From Microcoleus sp. FACHB-68 (GTDB taxonomy: Bacteria > Cyanobacteriota > Cyanobacteriia > Cyanobacteriales > Oscillatoriaceae): a stretch of 64,000 nucleotides of DNA. The DNA is taken from contig NZ_JACJOT010000001.1 in assembly GCF_014695715.1 (NCBI RefSeq), positions 349,993 to 413,992 of the forward strand, written 5' to 3'. Below, one piece after another: positions 1 to 9,190 of the stretch. The notes beneath the pieces were generated by a model. That model made no database searches. It saw nothing but the letters and a program-made list of their open reading frames with translations, and had not been told where the DNA came from. Position 1 is the first letter of the stretch. Each line of letters starts with the position of its first letter. Position numbers and translations under genes: made by a program.

Positions 1-609
1 AATTACAGCAGCTATTTGGAATTTATGCTGCCGGGGATGGTGGCGCTGTCATCGATGGCAATTTGTTTTGGAGGCACCACGTTTTCAATTTGTGGTGACC
101 GGCTGTTTAGCAAGACATTTGAAGAGATGTTGCTGATGCCGGTGCACCCCTTAGCGTTGCACATCGGCAAAATGATAGCGGGAATTGTGCGCGGGTTGAT
201 GACATCGGGTTCTGTGATCCTCGTGGCGATTTTGTTCACCGGCAAGGTGTGGAGTTTTCTCAACCCGCTGTTTCTTTTGTTGCTGCTGCTTAACTGTGCC
301 GTATTTTCTGGGTTGGGGGTGATTATGGGCTTAAGTGTCAAGTCCCTGGAAAGTGTCGGTTTGGCAAACAATTTTTTGATTATCCCGATGTCTTTCTTAG
401 GTGCGACATTTTTTGATCCGGCAACCCTGCCGGCGGCAATTAAAGCAATTGTCTATCTGCTGCCGCTGACTTATACCAGCATTGGCTTACGTGCTGCCGC
501 TTATTTGCCGGCTTCCCAATTTCCCTGGTACAGCGTGCCGGTGTTGCTGGTCATTGCCATTGCCCTCTCGGCTGCCGGTGCCTACCTATTCTCCCACCAG
601 CAGGATTAA
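1..609 (+). CDS. ABC-2 type transporter permease, 3' part
   Basis: The reading frame is open from the first base, so the gene starts upstream of the window. About 202 codons remain. The protein is very hydrophobic with about five to six membrane segments and the layout of the C-terminal half of ABC-2 permeases: a cytoplasmic loop with FEEMLLMPVHP, paired helices around ILVAILFTG and LLLLLLNCAVFSGLGVIMG, then a re-entrant loop with PMSFLGATFFDP. In the family this subunit forms the export channel and works with a separate ATPase, which presumably lies upstream. The substrate cannot be told from this part. The family call is good; the function within it is open. Confidence 0.75.
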   Translation, partial: NYSSYLEFMLPGMVALSSMAICFGGTTFSICGDRLFSKTFEEMLLMPVHPLALHIGKMIAGIVRGLMTSGSVILVAILFTGKVWSFLNPLFLLLLLLNCAVFSGLGVIMGLSVKSLESVGLANNFLIIPMSFLGATFFDPATLPAAIKAIVYLLPLTYTSIGLRAAAYLPASQFPWYSVPVLLVIAIALSAAGAYLFSHQQD

Positions 610-656
610 GTGTAGAGCTAGGAACTAACGCCCTACACACCAAAAATTCCCCCTTT

Positions 657-762
657 TTCCCAATCTCCTCATGCCCAATCCCCCTACCTTTAGGTTGGCG
701 AAGCCATGCCCCATGCCCCATGCCCTATGCCCAATCCCCCATCCCCCATGCCCCATGCCCAT
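657..762. repeat. CCCCATG-type short tandem repeats with embedded 25-bp dispersed repeat
   Basis: The spacer between the permease and atpI is filled with variants of the heptamers CCCCATG and CCCAATC. Inside it, 681-705 is identical to 38986-39010 upstream of dnaA. Its core reads CCTACCTTTAGGTTGG and can fold into a hairpin. Such short tandem repeats are known as intergenic elements in cyanobacteria. No coding function is seen. Confidence 0.75.
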
Positions 763-839
763 CTGATTAATTCTTTTTTAAGAATTGTTACCCCTGCGTG
801 ATATCATTGGCAGTGGCCTGCACATCCAAACATCTTTTG

Positions 840-1298
840 GTGAACTTGCCAGACGACTCTCTCGAACCGACTTCCGCAACGGAAGATGCTCCTCAATCTG
901 TTTCTGTTCGATCAGAACCGGATGAATCGATGCAAGAGTTCTACCAACTCCAACAAGAGTTATTGCTATGGACTCTGGCACTGACAGGGATTATCTTCGT
1001 TTCTGTCTGGATTGCTTACTCGCTAAACATTGCCCTGAATTATTTGATCGGGGCGTGCACAGGTGTGGTTTACTTGAGAATGTTGGCGAAGGACGTTGAG
1101 CGCCTTGGCAGAGAAAAAGAGCGTCTTAGCAAGACGCGGTTAGCAATATTCATTGGGTTGATTATAGTAGCAACTCAATGGAATCAGCTACACATATTGC
1201 CCATATTTTTGGGATTTCTGACATATAAAGCCGCGCTCATCGTTTATGTGTTGCGAACAACACTCATGCCTGACCTAAATAAGTCAGACAACCTGTGA
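840..1298 (+). CDS. atpI: ATP synthase protein I (Atp1/AtpI)
   Basis: First gene of the ATP synthase operon. The product is a small membrane protein thought to help assemble the c-ring or import Mg2+; it is not part of the finished enzyme. After an acidic, soluble N-terminus the protein has a hydrophobic hairpin (TGIIFVSVW then [18 protein letters not shown]), a charged loop ([13 protein letters not shown]) and a second hairpin. I chose the GTG at 840, giving 152 aa that begin with an acidic MNLPDD-like sequence; a GTG at 798 in the same frame would add 14 residues. Neither start has a clear Shine-Dalgarno sequence. atpB follows after about 70 bases. Confidence 0.8.
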   Translation: MNLPDDSLEPTSATEDAPQSVSVRSEPDESMQEFYQLQQELLLWTLALTGIIFVSVWIAYSLNIALNYLIGACTGVVYLRMLAKDVERLGREKERLSKTRLAIFIGLIIVATQWNQLHILPIFLGFLTYKAALIVYVLRTTLMPDLNKSDNL

Positions 1299-1369
1299 AT
1301 CCTCCAACTACTCTTTCGCCCAGTCGTATGTCCTGATGGACATCGCGCTTGGAAGACTCCTGAATCGAT

Positions 1370-2122
1370 ATGCTGGATGTTTTAAACGCCCTTTACACTC
1401 TTCCCCTCGCCAAATTGGAAGTCGGCCAGCATTTATACTGGCAAATCGGCAATCTAAAACTGCATGGACAGGTGTTTCTCACCTCCTGGTTTGTAATTGC
1501 CGTGCTAGTGATAGCTTCCCTGGCAGCCACGCGGAACGTACAGCGAATTCCCCGTGGTATGCAAAACTTTATGGAATACGCCCTGGACTTTATCAGGGAT
1601 CTGGCCAAAAACCAGATTGGCGAGAAAGAGTACCGCCCTTGGGTGCCATTTATTGGCACACTATTTCTGTTCATTTTTGTGTCAAATTGGTCGGGAGCAT
1701 TAATTCCCTGGAAGCTAATCCATTTGCCTGAAGGTGAATTGGCTGCCCCAACCAATGACATTAACACCACCGTGGCCCTGGCACTGCTGACATCTCTGGC
1801 GTATTTTTATGCCGGCTTCAGCAAGCGCGGCTTAGAATACTTTGCCAAGTATATCCAGCCAACGCCAATCCTTTTGCCCATCAACATTCTGGAAGATTTT
1901 ACCAAGCCCCTCTCGCTCTCGTTCCGTCTATTTGGCAACATTTTGGCGGATGAATTGGTGGTGGCGGTACTGGTGCTGCTGGTTCCCTTGTTTGTGCCAT
2001 TGCCGGTCATGATTTTGGGACTTTTTACCAGTGCGATTCAGGCGTTGATTTTTGCCACTCTGGCAGCTGCCTACATTCATGAGGCAATGGAAGGGCATGG
2101 TGGTGAAGAGCATCACGAGTGA
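1370..2122 (+). CDS. atpB: ATP synthase F0 subunit a
   Basis: Membrane subunit that forms the two proton half-channels next to the c-ring. The 250-aa length fits the cyanobacterial and chloroplast family, where the same gene is often called atpI. The essential arginine is visible as Arg186 in [12 protein letters not shown], the most conserved stretch, followed by the polar last helix ([22 protein letters not shown]). The N-terminus [20 protein letters not shown] and the motif [13 protein letters not shown] are typical of cyanobacteria. The C-terminal tail is rich in His and Glu. It lies between atpI and the c-subunit gene, as expected. Confidence 0.97.
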   Translation: MLDVLNALYTLPLAKLEVGQHLYWQIGNLKLHGQVFLTSWFVIAVLVIASLAATRNVQRIPRGMQNFMEYALDFIRDLAKNQIGEKEYRPWVPFIGTLFLFIFVSNWSGALIPWKLIHLPEGELAAPTNDINTTVALALLTSLAYFYAGFSKRGLEYFAKYIQPTPILLPINILEDFTKPLSLSFRLFGNILADELVVAVLVLLVPLFVPLPVMILGLFTSAIQALIFATLAAAYIHEAMEGHGGEEHHE

Positions 2123-2173
2123 ACCCTCACTGCGTTGATGAAATTGTAGATTTTGGAGACGTGGATTTTAGAT

Positions 2174-2508
<335 letters not shown>

Positions 2509-2572
2509 GAAAAAACTGAAGTTCTAACGCACTGAAGCAGGGGCGATCGCTCAGCGTGTGCGTAGTGCTTAA

Positions 2573-2633
2573 GGTGAAGGGTGAAGCGTGAAATTATCTT
2601 TCATCCTTCATCCTTCATCACTCAATCTTCACC
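2573..2633. repeat. GGTGAAG / CTTCATC inverted heptad repeats in the atpE-b' spacer
   Basis: The left half has GGTGAAG, GGTGAAG and CGTGAAA. The right half has CTTTCAT, CCTTCAT, CCTTCAT and finally CTTCACC. GGTGAAG and CTTCACC are exact complements, so the whole element can fold into one long imperfect hairpin. One of the few GCGATCGC palindromes of the window lies just upstream near 2543. Confidence 0.75.
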
Positions 2634-2677
2634 CGCAAATCGCTCTTTATTAACAGAGATCGGGTTCATTAAAAGCC

Positions 2678-3166
2678 ATGACATACTGGACAATTTTATT
2701 AGCCGTTGAAACTGCTGCAGAGGAGGGAGGCGGGCTATTTGATATAGATGCCACGCTGCCTTTGATGGCTGTGCAGTTTTTACTATTGGCGGCGATTCTG
2801 AACGCAATCTTTTATAAGCCCTTGACTAAGGCAATAGATGAGCGGGAGGAGTACATCCGCAACAATCAAAAACAAGCCCGCGAACGCCTGGAAAAATCCC
2901 AGATGTTGGCATCTCAATATGAGCAACAGCTAGGGGAATCTCGTCGGCAGTCTCAAGCAATTATTGCCCAGGCTGAAGCAGATGCCCAAAAAATGGCGGC
3001 TGAGCAAATAGCCCAAGCGCAAAAACAGGCCCAGCAAGAGCGAGAAAAAGCTCAGCAAGAGATCGAACAGCAAAAACAAGAAGCCATGCGATCTCTTGAA
3101 CAACAGGTGGACACCCTCAGTCGCCAGATCCTCGAAAAACTCCTCGGCCCTGAGTTAGTCAAATGA
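2678..3166 (+). CDS. atpF2: ATP synthase F0 subunit b'
   Basis: Second peripheral-stalk subunit, found only in photosynthetic bacteria and chloroplasts, which pairs with b to form a b-b' dimer. The recognisable core [29 protein letters not shown] is the short N-terminal region plus the single membrane helix. It is followed by a long charged coiled coil rich in Gln, Glu, Lys and Ala (residues about 60-155). The product of 162 aa is somewhat longer than many b' proteins because of an extra N-terminal segment ([19 protein letters not shown]). It is often named atpG in cyanobacteria. Confidence 0.95.
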   Translation: MTYWTILLAVETAAEEGGGLFDIDATLPLMAVQFLLLAAILNAIFYKPLTKAIDEREEYIRNNQKQARERLEKSQMLASQYEQQLGESRRQSQAIIAQAEADAQKMAAEQIAQAQKQAQQEREKAQQEIEQQKQEAMRSLEQQVDTLSRQILEKLLGPELVK

Positions 3167-3167
3167 A

Positions 3168-3228
3168 GAATTAAGAATTAAGAATTAAGAATGACTTCCC
3201 AATTCTCAATTCTCAATTCTCAATTCTC
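3168..3228. repeat. GAATTAA / AATTCTC inverted heptad repeats in the b'-b spacer
   Basis: Three GAATTAA units start at 3168, 3175 and 3182. Four AATTCTC units start at 3201, 3208, 3215 and 3222. The two halves are near-complements with one mismatch per heptad, so the RNA could form a hairpin of about 24 base pairs. It begins right after the stop codon of the b' gene. Confidence 0.85.
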
Positions 3229-3265
3229 CTAGCCCAGAGCTAATGAACACAGTTATGGATTGAGT

Positions 3266-3817
3266 ATGATGGGGATTTTTTTAGTATTGGCTACAGCAGC
3301 CAGTGAAGTGCACTCGGAATTAGCGGAAGGTGGGGTCGGTCTCAATATAGACATATTAGAAACCAACCTAATAAACCTGGCGATTATTATTGGAGTGCTG
3401 TTTTACTTCGGGCGTGGTTTCTTGGGGAAGATCCTCAGTGAACGACGCGCCGCCATTGAAACAGCCATTAAGGAAGCAGAAAAGCGGCAGAAAGACGCAG
3501 CGGCAGCATTGTCCGACGCGCAGCAAAAATTAACCCAAGCCCAAGCCGAGGCAGAACGAATCCGCCGCAGCGCAGAAGAACGGGCAAAAGTGGCAAAAGA
3601 AGCCATCTTAGCGCAGGCAACCAAAGATGTTGAGCGCCTCAAGGCAGATGCAGCCAGAGATCTAAATTCTGACCTGGATCGGGTGCTGAAGGAACTGCGC
3701 CAGCGCGTCGCAGCACTGGCTTTGCAGCAAGTTGAGTCTCAACTCAAGTCTCAATTAAATGAGGGTACTCAGCAACAATTGATTGATCGCAGCATTACGA
3801 TGCTAGGAGGGCGTTGA
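3266..3817 (+). CDS. atpF: ATP synthase F0 subunit b
   Basis: Peripheral-stalk subunit that anchors F1 to subunit a. I chose the ATG at 3266 (183 aa); a TTG six bases upstream is less likely. The N-terminus is weakly hydrophobic, then [30 protein letters not shown] forms the membrane segment. A long amphipathic coiled coil full of Ala, Glu, Gln and Arg follows (about residues 65-165). The end [11 protein letters not shown] is typical of the cyanobacterial family. The stop codon shares its last base with the start of the delta gene, so the two are translationally coupled. Confidence 0.96.
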   Translation: MMGIFLVLATAASEVHSELAEGGVGLNIDILETNLINLAIIIGVLFYFGRGFLGKILSERRAAIETAIKEAEKRQKDAAAALSDAQQKLTQAQAEAERIRRSAEERAKVAKEAILAQATKDVERLKADAARDLNSDLDRVLKELRQRVAALALQQVESQLKSQLNEGTQQQLIDRSITMLGGR

Positions 3818-4374
3818 TGAAAGGCAGTTTGGTTAGTGCTGAAATCCTCGAACCCTACGCAGAAGCTCTGATGTCGGCGGCTAAAGCGCAAAATCTCACA
3901 GAGCAAATCGGAGAAGATGTGCGTTCCCTGCTCAGTGCTGTGGAAAATTCAGAAGAATTGCGCCAGTTTTTGGGCAATCCCTTCGTAAAAGAAGCGGACA
4001 AAAAAGCAGTTTTAGGACAAATTGCCGGCGAGGGAGTTCACCCCTTCACCCGCAATTTTTTGATGCTGCTTGTAGATAGGCGTCGCATCTTGTTCTTAGA
4101 AGGTATCGCTCAACAATACCTGACACTTCTGCGCGAACTCAATCAAACCGTTTTAGCTGAAGTCATCTCTGCAGTAGAACTGACAGAAGCGCAGCAGCAA
4201 GCAGTCCGTGAAAAGGTACAAGCAATGACCAGCGCACGAGCTGTTGAACTGAGTACCAAAATAGACCCCGACTTGATTGGCGGCGTCATAATTAAAGTGG
4301 GATCGCAAGTCGTTGACGCTAGTTTGCGAGGACAGCTGCGCCGTATTGGTATCCGCCTCAGCAGTGCGGCTTAG
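3817..4374 (+). CDS. atpH: ATP synthase F1 subunit delta
   Basis: Connector between the peripheral stalk and the alpha subunits. The ATG at 3817 overlaps the TGA of atpF by one base and is preceded by a perfect AGGAGG at 3805-3810, which decides the start over the TTG at 3814. The 185-aa protein shows the usual two parts. The N-terminal helical domain carries EPYAEALMSAAKAQN and LRQFLGNPFV; the C-terminal part carries DPDLIGGVIIKVGSQVVDASLRGQLRRI, the delta/OSCP signature. It is called atpD in many cyanobacterial annotations. Confidence 0.96.
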   Translation: MKGSLVSAEILEPYAEALMSAAKAQNLTEQIGEDVRSLLSAVENSEELRQFLGNPFVKEADKKAVLGQIAGEGVHPFTRNFLMLLVDRRRILFLEGIAQQYLTLLRELNQTVLAEVISAVELTEAQQQAVREKVQAMTSARAVELSTKIDPDLIGGVIIKVGSQVVDASLRGQLRRIGIRLSSAA

Positions 4375-4447
4375 TCATTTGTTAAACGTTCTTTGTCCGT
4401 TGCCAATGACAAAGGACATATTGACCGGCAACAACTTACACCTGAGC

Positions 4448-4468
4448 TCTGACATCTGACACCTGACA
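4448..4468. repeat. TCTGACA heptad array in the delta-alpha spacer
   Basis: Units TCTGACA, TCTGACA and CCTGACA stand in tandem shortly before the atpA start. Upstream in the same spacer TCTTTGTCC and GACAAAGGA (about 4388-4417) could form a small imperfect hairpin. Confidence 0.7.
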
Positions 4469-4478
4469 AGTAACAAAA

Positions 4479-5996
4479 ATGGTAAGTATTAGACCTGACG
4501 AAATCAGCAATATTATTCGGCAGCAAATTGAGCAGTACGACCAAGACGTTAAAGTTTCAAACGTCGGAACCGTGCTGCAAGTTGGCGACGGCATCGCCCG
4601 GATTTATGGCTTGGAACAAGCAATGGCCGGCGAACTGCTCGAATTTGAAGACGGCACCATTGGCATCGCCCTGAACCTTGAAGAAGATAACGTGGGCGCA
4701 GTGCTCATGGGTGAAGGCCGCGATATTCAAGAAGGCTCCTCTGTCACCTCCACCGGCAGAATTGCTGAGGTGCCGGTGGGTGATGCCCTTGTGGGTCGTG
4801 TCGTGGACGCCCTAGGCCGTGCGATCGATGGCAAAGGCGAAATCAACACTAGCGAAACTCGTTTGATTGAATCACCGGCACCCGGTATTATCGAACGCCG
4901 CTCAGTGTATGAACCGCTGCAAACCGGCATCACCGCCATCGACTCCATGATTCCCATCGGACGTGGCCAGCGCGAACTGATCATTGGCGACCGGCAAACC
5001 GGCAAAACTTCAATCGCCATTGACACCATCATCAACCAAAAAGGCGAAAACGTAATCTGCGTTTACGTCGCTATTGGCCAAAAAGCCTCAACCGTGGCGA
5101 ACATCGTCAACGTTCTCCAAGAAAAAGGCGCGATGGACTATACCATCGTTGTTGCTGCAAACGCAAGTGACCCCGCAACATTGCAATACCTCGCTCCCTA
5201 CACCGGCGCGAGTATGGCGGAATACTTCATGTATAAAGGCAAGCACACCTTGGTGGTCTACGATGACCTTTCCAAGCAAGCCCAAGCTTACCGTCAAATG
5301 TCTTTGCTGCTGCGCCGGCCACCCGGACGGGAAGCCTATCCTGGGGACGTTTTCTACCTCCACTCTCGTTTGCTAGAACGGGCTGCAAAGCTCAGCAACG
5401 AACTGGGTGAAGGCAGCATGACCGCCCTACCCATCATCGAAACCCAAGCCGGTGACGTATCTGCCTACATCCCGACCAACGTGATTTCGATTACCGATGG
5501 CCAGATTTTCCTTTCTTCCAACCTGTTCAACTCTGGTCTGAGACCTGCAGTAAACCCCGGTATCTCCGTGTCCCGTGTGGGTTCCGCCGCTCAAACCAAG
5601 GCAATGAAACAAGTTGCCGGTAAGGTGAAACTGGAACTGGCTCAGTATGACGACTTGGCAGCCTTCGCTCAGTTCGCCTCCGACTTGGATCAAACCACTC
5701 AGAACCAACTGGCACGGGGTGAGCGTTTACGCGAACTGCTGAAACAGTCTCAATATTCTCCGCTGCCGGTGAACGAGCAAGTGGCGATTATCTATGCCGG
5801 TATTAATGGCCTAATGGATGACATCCCAGTTAACAAAATCACCACCTTTACTAAAGGTTTGCGCGAATATTTACGCACCAGCAAGCCCAAGTATGCTGAG
5901 TTGATTAAGACTGAGAAGAAGCTGGGTGATGAGGCAGAAAAGGTTCTGAAAGAAGCAGTCGCCGAATTCAAGCAATCATTCAAAGCAATGGCGTAA
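4479..5996 (+). CDS. atpA: ATP synthase F1 subunit alpha
   Basis: Regulatory nucleotide-binding subunit of the F1 head. At 505 aa it has full family length. The P-loop GDRQTGKT is at residues 170-177, and the alpha/beta signature [17 protein letters not shown] lies near residues 360-376. The N-terminal [20 protein letters not shown] is the usual cyanobacterial start. Codon use is like that of highly expressed genes, with many GGC, AAC and CTG codons. The end of the gene (codons for FKAMA and stop) is copied again downstream in the spacer. Confidence 0.98.
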   Translation: MVSIRPDEISNIIRQQIEQYDQDVKVSNVGTVLQVGDGIARIYGLEQAMAGELLEFEDGTIGIALNLEEDNVGAVLMGEGRDIQEGSSVTSTGRIAEVPVGDALVGRVVDALGRAIDGKGEINTSETRLIESPAPGIIERRSVYEPLQTGITAIDSMIPIGRGQRELIIGDRQTGKTSIAIDTIINQKGENVICVYVAIGQKASTVANIVNVLQEKGAMDYTIVVAANASDPATLQYLAPYTGASMAEYFMYKGKHTLVVYDDLSKQAQAYRQMSLLLRRPPGREAYPGDVFYLHSRLLERAAKLSNELGEGSMTALPIIETQAGDVSAYIPTNVISITDGQIFLSSNLFNSGLRPAVNPGISVSRVGSAAQTKAMKQVAGKVKLELAQYDDLAAFAQFASDLDQTTQNQLARGERLRELLKQSQYSPLPVNEQVAIIYAGINGLMDDIPVNKITTFTKGLREYLRTSKPKYAELIKTEKKLGDEAEKVLKEAVAEFKQSFKAMA

Positions 5997-6143
5997 AAAG
6001 TGCTGGGTGCTGAGTGCTGAATTTTGAGTAAAAAGCAACGCCAAAACTCAGAAAGCAGCACTCAAGCCTTCAAGGCAATGGCATAAAAAGTGCTGAGTGC
6101 TGAGTGCTGAGTGCTGAGTAAAAAAGCAATGCCCAAAACTCAG
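5979..6143. repeat. Tandem duplication of the atpA 3' end plus GTGCTGA heptads
   Basis: 5979-6051 and 6069-6143 are two copies of one unit. Each begins with TTCAA(A/G)GCAATGGC(G/A)TAA, the last codons and stop of atpA, continues into GTGCTGA heptads (three in copy 1 from 6000, four in copy 2 at 6090-6117) and ends with CCAAAACTCAGA. They differ by several substitutions and the heptad number. Further short repeats (GACTCAG) follow up to the gamma start. Confidence 0.9.
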
Positions 6144-6194
6144 AACTCTCCAACTCAGGACTCAGGACTTAAGAAACACTCAAGACTCAAGATT

Positions 6195-7148
6195 ATGGCA
6201 AATCTAAAAGCGATTCGTGACCGTATCCAGTCGGTTAAAAATACCAAAAAGATTACAGAAGCCATGCGCCTTGTGGCCGCCGCTAAAGTACGTCGCGCCC
6301 AAGAACAGGTAATTGGAACTCGCCCCTTTGCCGATCGCTTGGTACGAGTGCTTTACGGCTTACAAGCCCGGTTGCGGTTTGAAGATGCCGACCTCCCCTT
6401 GCTGCGGCAGCGGGAAGTAAAGTCGGTTGGGTTGCTCGTCATTTCTGGTGATCGCGGTTTGTGTGGCGGCTACAACAACAACATCATCAAGCAGGCTGAA
6501 AACCGGGCCAAGCAACTGAAAGCTCAAGGCGTGGACTACAGATTTGTCCTGGTGGGGCGCAAAGCCACGCAGTATTTCCAACGACGCAATCAGCCGATTG
6601 ATGCGACTTACACCGGCTTAGAACAAATTCCCACCGCAGATGAAGCTTCTCAAATTGCGGATCAACTGCTGTCGCTGTTTTTGTCTGAAACAGTGGATCG
6701 GGTGGAATTGATTTACACCAAGTTTGTTTCGCTTATCAGTTCCAGGCCGGTTGTTCAAACGCTGTTGCCGCTGACTTCCCAAGGTTTAGAAGTTAGAGAT
6801 GATGAAATTTTCCGCCTCACTTCTCAAGGGGGAGATTTCCAAGTTCAGCGCGAAAAAGTGAGTGCGCCGGCGATGACGAGTCTGCCGAGAGATATGCTAT
6901 TTGAGCAAGATCCGGTGCAAATTCTTGACGCCTTGTTGCCCCTGTATCTCAGTAACCAGCTACTGCGGGCACTGCAAGAGTCTGCGGCTAGCGAACTGGC
7001 GGCGCGGATGACGGCAATGAGCAGCGCCAGTGACAACGCTAAAGAATTGATTGGCAGCCTGACGCTGTCTTACAACAAAGCGCGGCAGGCAGCAATTACG
7101 CAAGAAATTCTGGAAGTTGTGGGCGGCGCTGAGGCACTCAACGGTTAG
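6195..7148 (+). CDS. atpG: ATP synthase F1 subunit gamma
   Basis: Central rotor shaft of F1. I start it at the ATG at 6195 (317 aa), where [32 protein letters not shown] matches the conserved N-terminal helix. A frame opening at 6111 would add a segment translated from repeats. The C-terminal helix [49 protein letters not shown] is the second conserved end. Between residues about 195 and 235 is the extra segment typical of photosynthetic gamma subunits. No pair of cysteines is seen there, as in other cyanobacteria and unlike the redox-regulated chloroplast protein. It is named atpC in cyanobacterial usage. Confidence 0.97.
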   Translation: MANLKAIRDRIQSVKNTKKITEAMRLVAAAKVRRAQEQVIGTRPFADRLVRVLYGLQARLRFEDADLPLLRQREVKSVGLLVISGDRGLCGGYNNNIIKQAENRAKQLKAQGVDYRFVLVGRKATQYFQRRNQPIDATYTGLEQIPTADEASQIADQLLSLFLSETVDRVELIYTKFVSLISSRPVVQTLLPLTSQGLEVRDDEIFRLTSQGGDFQVQREKVSAPAMTSLPRDMLFEQDPVQILDALLPLYLSNQLLRALQESAASELAARMTAMSSASDNAKELIGSLTLSYNKARQAAITQEILEVVGGAEALNG

Positions 7149-7175
7149 ATTTTGTATTGACAATTTATCAATTTT

Positions 7176-7207
7176 ATGCGTCTGAGAGAATCTCAGGCGC
7201 ATTTTTT
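7176..7207 (+). terminator. Rho-independent terminator of the ATP synthase operon
   Basis: ATGCGTCTGAGA (7176-7187) pairs with TCTCAGGCGCAT (7191-7202) through one G-T wobble, leaving a GAA loop, and runs into six T residues at 7202-7207. It lies 28 bases after the gamma stop codon. Confidence 0.9.
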
Positions 7208-7414
7208 GTCTTATAAAAAATTCCTCCAAAAGAAGCCACACCTTTTTGATGTATTGAACAAGCATTCAAAATGATTTAACAAGCAGCAGAATGAATTTTA
7301 TAAGTGCGGCCTCGTTCAAATACCTTTTTGTTATCATCAAGTTAACTTGTCCATTGTGAGTTCTAATCGGGCAGGTAATAGAGCAATCCAAAATTTTCCT
7401 ATTCAGGCATTAAA

Positions 7415-8029
7415 ATGAGTTCACCACTTTTGGAGAAACAAGCCGGTTTGCCACCTCAAGAAGGTTGTGTAACCTTACACGGAGTTAGTTGGGAGCAGTT
7501 TGAAGCCATAGAATTAGCCTTGGAGGGAATTGCCGGCACCCGACTAATTTATCTTGATGGAACATTGGATATTATGGCTCCGCTTTCACCTGAACATGAA
7601 GACAAAAAGAGAACAATTAACCTATTACTGGAAACCTACTTCCGTGAGAAAGGCATCCGATTTTACGCTCGTGGTGGCCCGACTTTAGGAAATCGGGAGA
7701 TTCGGGGAAGAAAAAAGCCTGACGATTCTTATAATCTAGAAACAAAAAAACCTGTTCCCGATATTATTATCGAGGTGGTTATTACCAGCGGCGGTGTGAA
7801 TGTGCTGGAAAATTACAAGCGAGTTCGTGTTCCTGAAGTGTGGTTTTGGCAAAATGGAAAGCTTGAGGTTTATCATTTGGGGGAACAGGAGTATGAGCTG
7901 TGCGAACGCAGTATTTTACTACCAGAACTAGACTTGAATCTATTGGCTCAGTATGTTAATTATTCAGATCAATATGACGCGGTGAGGGAATTTCAAAAGG
8001 CGATTAGCAATCAAAACACCGGCACTTAA
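7415..8029 (+). CDS. Uma2 family (DUF820) endonuclease-like protein
   Basis: 204-aa soluble protein of the Uma2 family, which is greatly expanded in cyanobacteria and has a PD-(D/E)XK nuclease-like fold. Visible family marks are the opening LHGVSWEQFEAIELALEG, the motif IMAPLSPEHEDKK, the segment ARGGPTLGNREIRGRKKPDDSY and the core VPDIIIEVVITSGGVNVLENYKRVRVPEVWFWQNGKLEVY. In the core the acidic residues Asp and Glu would be the metal ligands. No partner gene lies next to it and its job in the cell is unknown. The gene stands alone after the ATP synthase terminator and converges on the VanX-like gene. Confidence 0.85.
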   Translation: MSSPLLEKQAGLPPQEGCVTLHGVSWEQFEAIELALEGIAGTRLIYLDGTLDIMAPLSPEHEDKKRTINLLLETYFREKGIRFYARGGPTLGNREIRGRKKPDDSYNLETKKPVPDIIIEVVITSGGVNVLENYKRVRVPEVWFWQNGKLEVYHLGEQEYELCERSILLPELDLNLLAQYVNYSDQYDAVREFQKAISNQNTGT

Positions 8030-8080
8030 ATTCCCAAGCTATTTCATATTTTTATTTCCCTAAAATTACTCGCACATTGG

Positions 8081-8788
8081 CTATTCTACGCGCCCGTAAC
8101 GCGCCACAACCGGCTCACCGGCACCCTGTTGACTGCACAACCACGCCCACATCTGATCGCCGCAGGAAAAGTGCCACCATTCGTTGGAATGGCGTTGAAA
8201 ACCGGCTGAACTCATCACTTCTGCCAAGAGCTGCCGATGTGCGTGATATTGTATTTCCACCGGCTCTTTGCTGCCGGCAAAATGATTCGGATAAGATCGC
8301 GGCGAAATTTCATCAATCGGAGAACCCATATCCACCGGCTCACCTGTGGCGTCTAGCAGCGTCACATCCACCGCAGCGCCGGTGCTATGGGGTGGCGGCG
8401 TTGCTGGGTTGAGGCTAGGTGCTGCCCAAAATTGATACACCTGCTCTAAAAAGGCTTGTCGCTGAGTTTCTGTTAAATCTGCCGCCGTCAAATTGTGGAG
8501 AGAGACGATTTCAGCAAAGGTGTAGTCTACCATAAATTTCTGCACTGAAATGGGCCGGTAGGCATCGAAGATTTGGATGCGCCAACCAGGCTGCCGGTGT
8601 TGTAATTCGGTTTGAGCGTTTATTAAGCCGGTTAAAACACCTTGACGCACATAAAACGGTGATTTTGTCCCGTAAGGTGCACCCAAGGCTTGGTATGGAT
8701 GAGGCGCAACAACTGCAAAGCAATCCAGAGGAATTGCCACCAGAGGCTCGTCGCACTCCTGAATCGGCATTTTTTGATAAGGTTTCAC
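8081..8788 (-). CDS. D-alanyl-D-alanine dipeptidase (VanX/DdpX-like, M15D)
   Basis: Zinc peptidase that cleaves D-Ala-D-Ala. The family marks are DAYRP at residues 75-79, HSTGAAVDVTLLD with zinc ligands His134 and Asp141, and EWWHFS with catalytic Glu203 and zinc ligand His206. The length of 235 aa fits. No signal peptide is seen, so it is likely cytoplasmic and may recycle D-Ala from cell-wall turnover. VanA/VanH partners are absent, so a role in vancomycin resistance is not suggested. It starts with GTG at 8788; an ATG six codons later is also possible. Confidence 0.9.
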   Translation of the reverse strand: MKPYQKMPIQECDEPLVAIPLDCFAVVAPHPYQALGAPYGTKSPFYVRQGVLTGLINAQTELQHRQPGWRIQIFDAYRPISVQKFMVDYTFAEIVSLHNLTAADLTETQRQAFLEQVYQFWAAPSLNPATPPPHSTGAAVDVTLLDATGEPVDMGSPIDEISPRSYPNHFAGSKEPVEIQYHAHRQLLAEVMSSAGFQRHSNEWWHFSCGDQMWAWLCSQQGAGEPVVARYGRVE

Positions 8789-9190
8789 TGACTTGCTCTC
8801 GATATTTTTTATTCTCAGCCGGCAATTATACGGGGATTTAAATTTTGCGGCTATATTTACGAGTAGCCGCTCCTTAGGCTACTTCTAAATATACAGTTGC
8901 ACTTGCTAGAAGCAATTCACATGGGAATTTACGGACTCGTTTTCTCCGGGAATTTACACAAGCGGCGCTCCTTAAATTTTCGGTGGTTAAACCTATTAAA
9001 ATCACTTTAAAATTGTAGGCTTAAAGGTAACGCAACTGCATTCCACTCACGAGTCTGCTGGCTGCTACCTGTCACGTTCAATCCGACTAAATCCCTGGCG
9101 CGTAAGCCGATAGCAATTTCCATCAGGTAAGTACATCTACCAGCCCCACCCCATTACTTCAGCATAACTTTAGCAGCCTTAAAAACCAAC
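8789..9190. other. Intergenic region between divergent genes
   Basis: About 400 bases without a credible gene. The only structure noticed is a small hairpin, AGTAGCC (8862-8868) with GGCTACT (8877-8883), not followed by a T tract. Promoters for both flanking genes must lie here, but none could be picked out with confidence. Confidence 0.5.

Noticed and set aside
657..762. Possible CRISPR array
   Set aside because: Units are only seven bases long with no spacers of constant size; the same holds for the other heptad arrays.
6111..6194. Upstream extension of the gamma subunit
   Set aside because: It translates GTGCTGA and ACTCAG repeats and is not part of any known gamma subunit.
8081..8788. 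Vancomycin-resistance role for the VanX-like gene
   Set aside because: No vanH or vanA-type ligase nearby; Gram-negative envelope; stand-alone dipeptidases are common.
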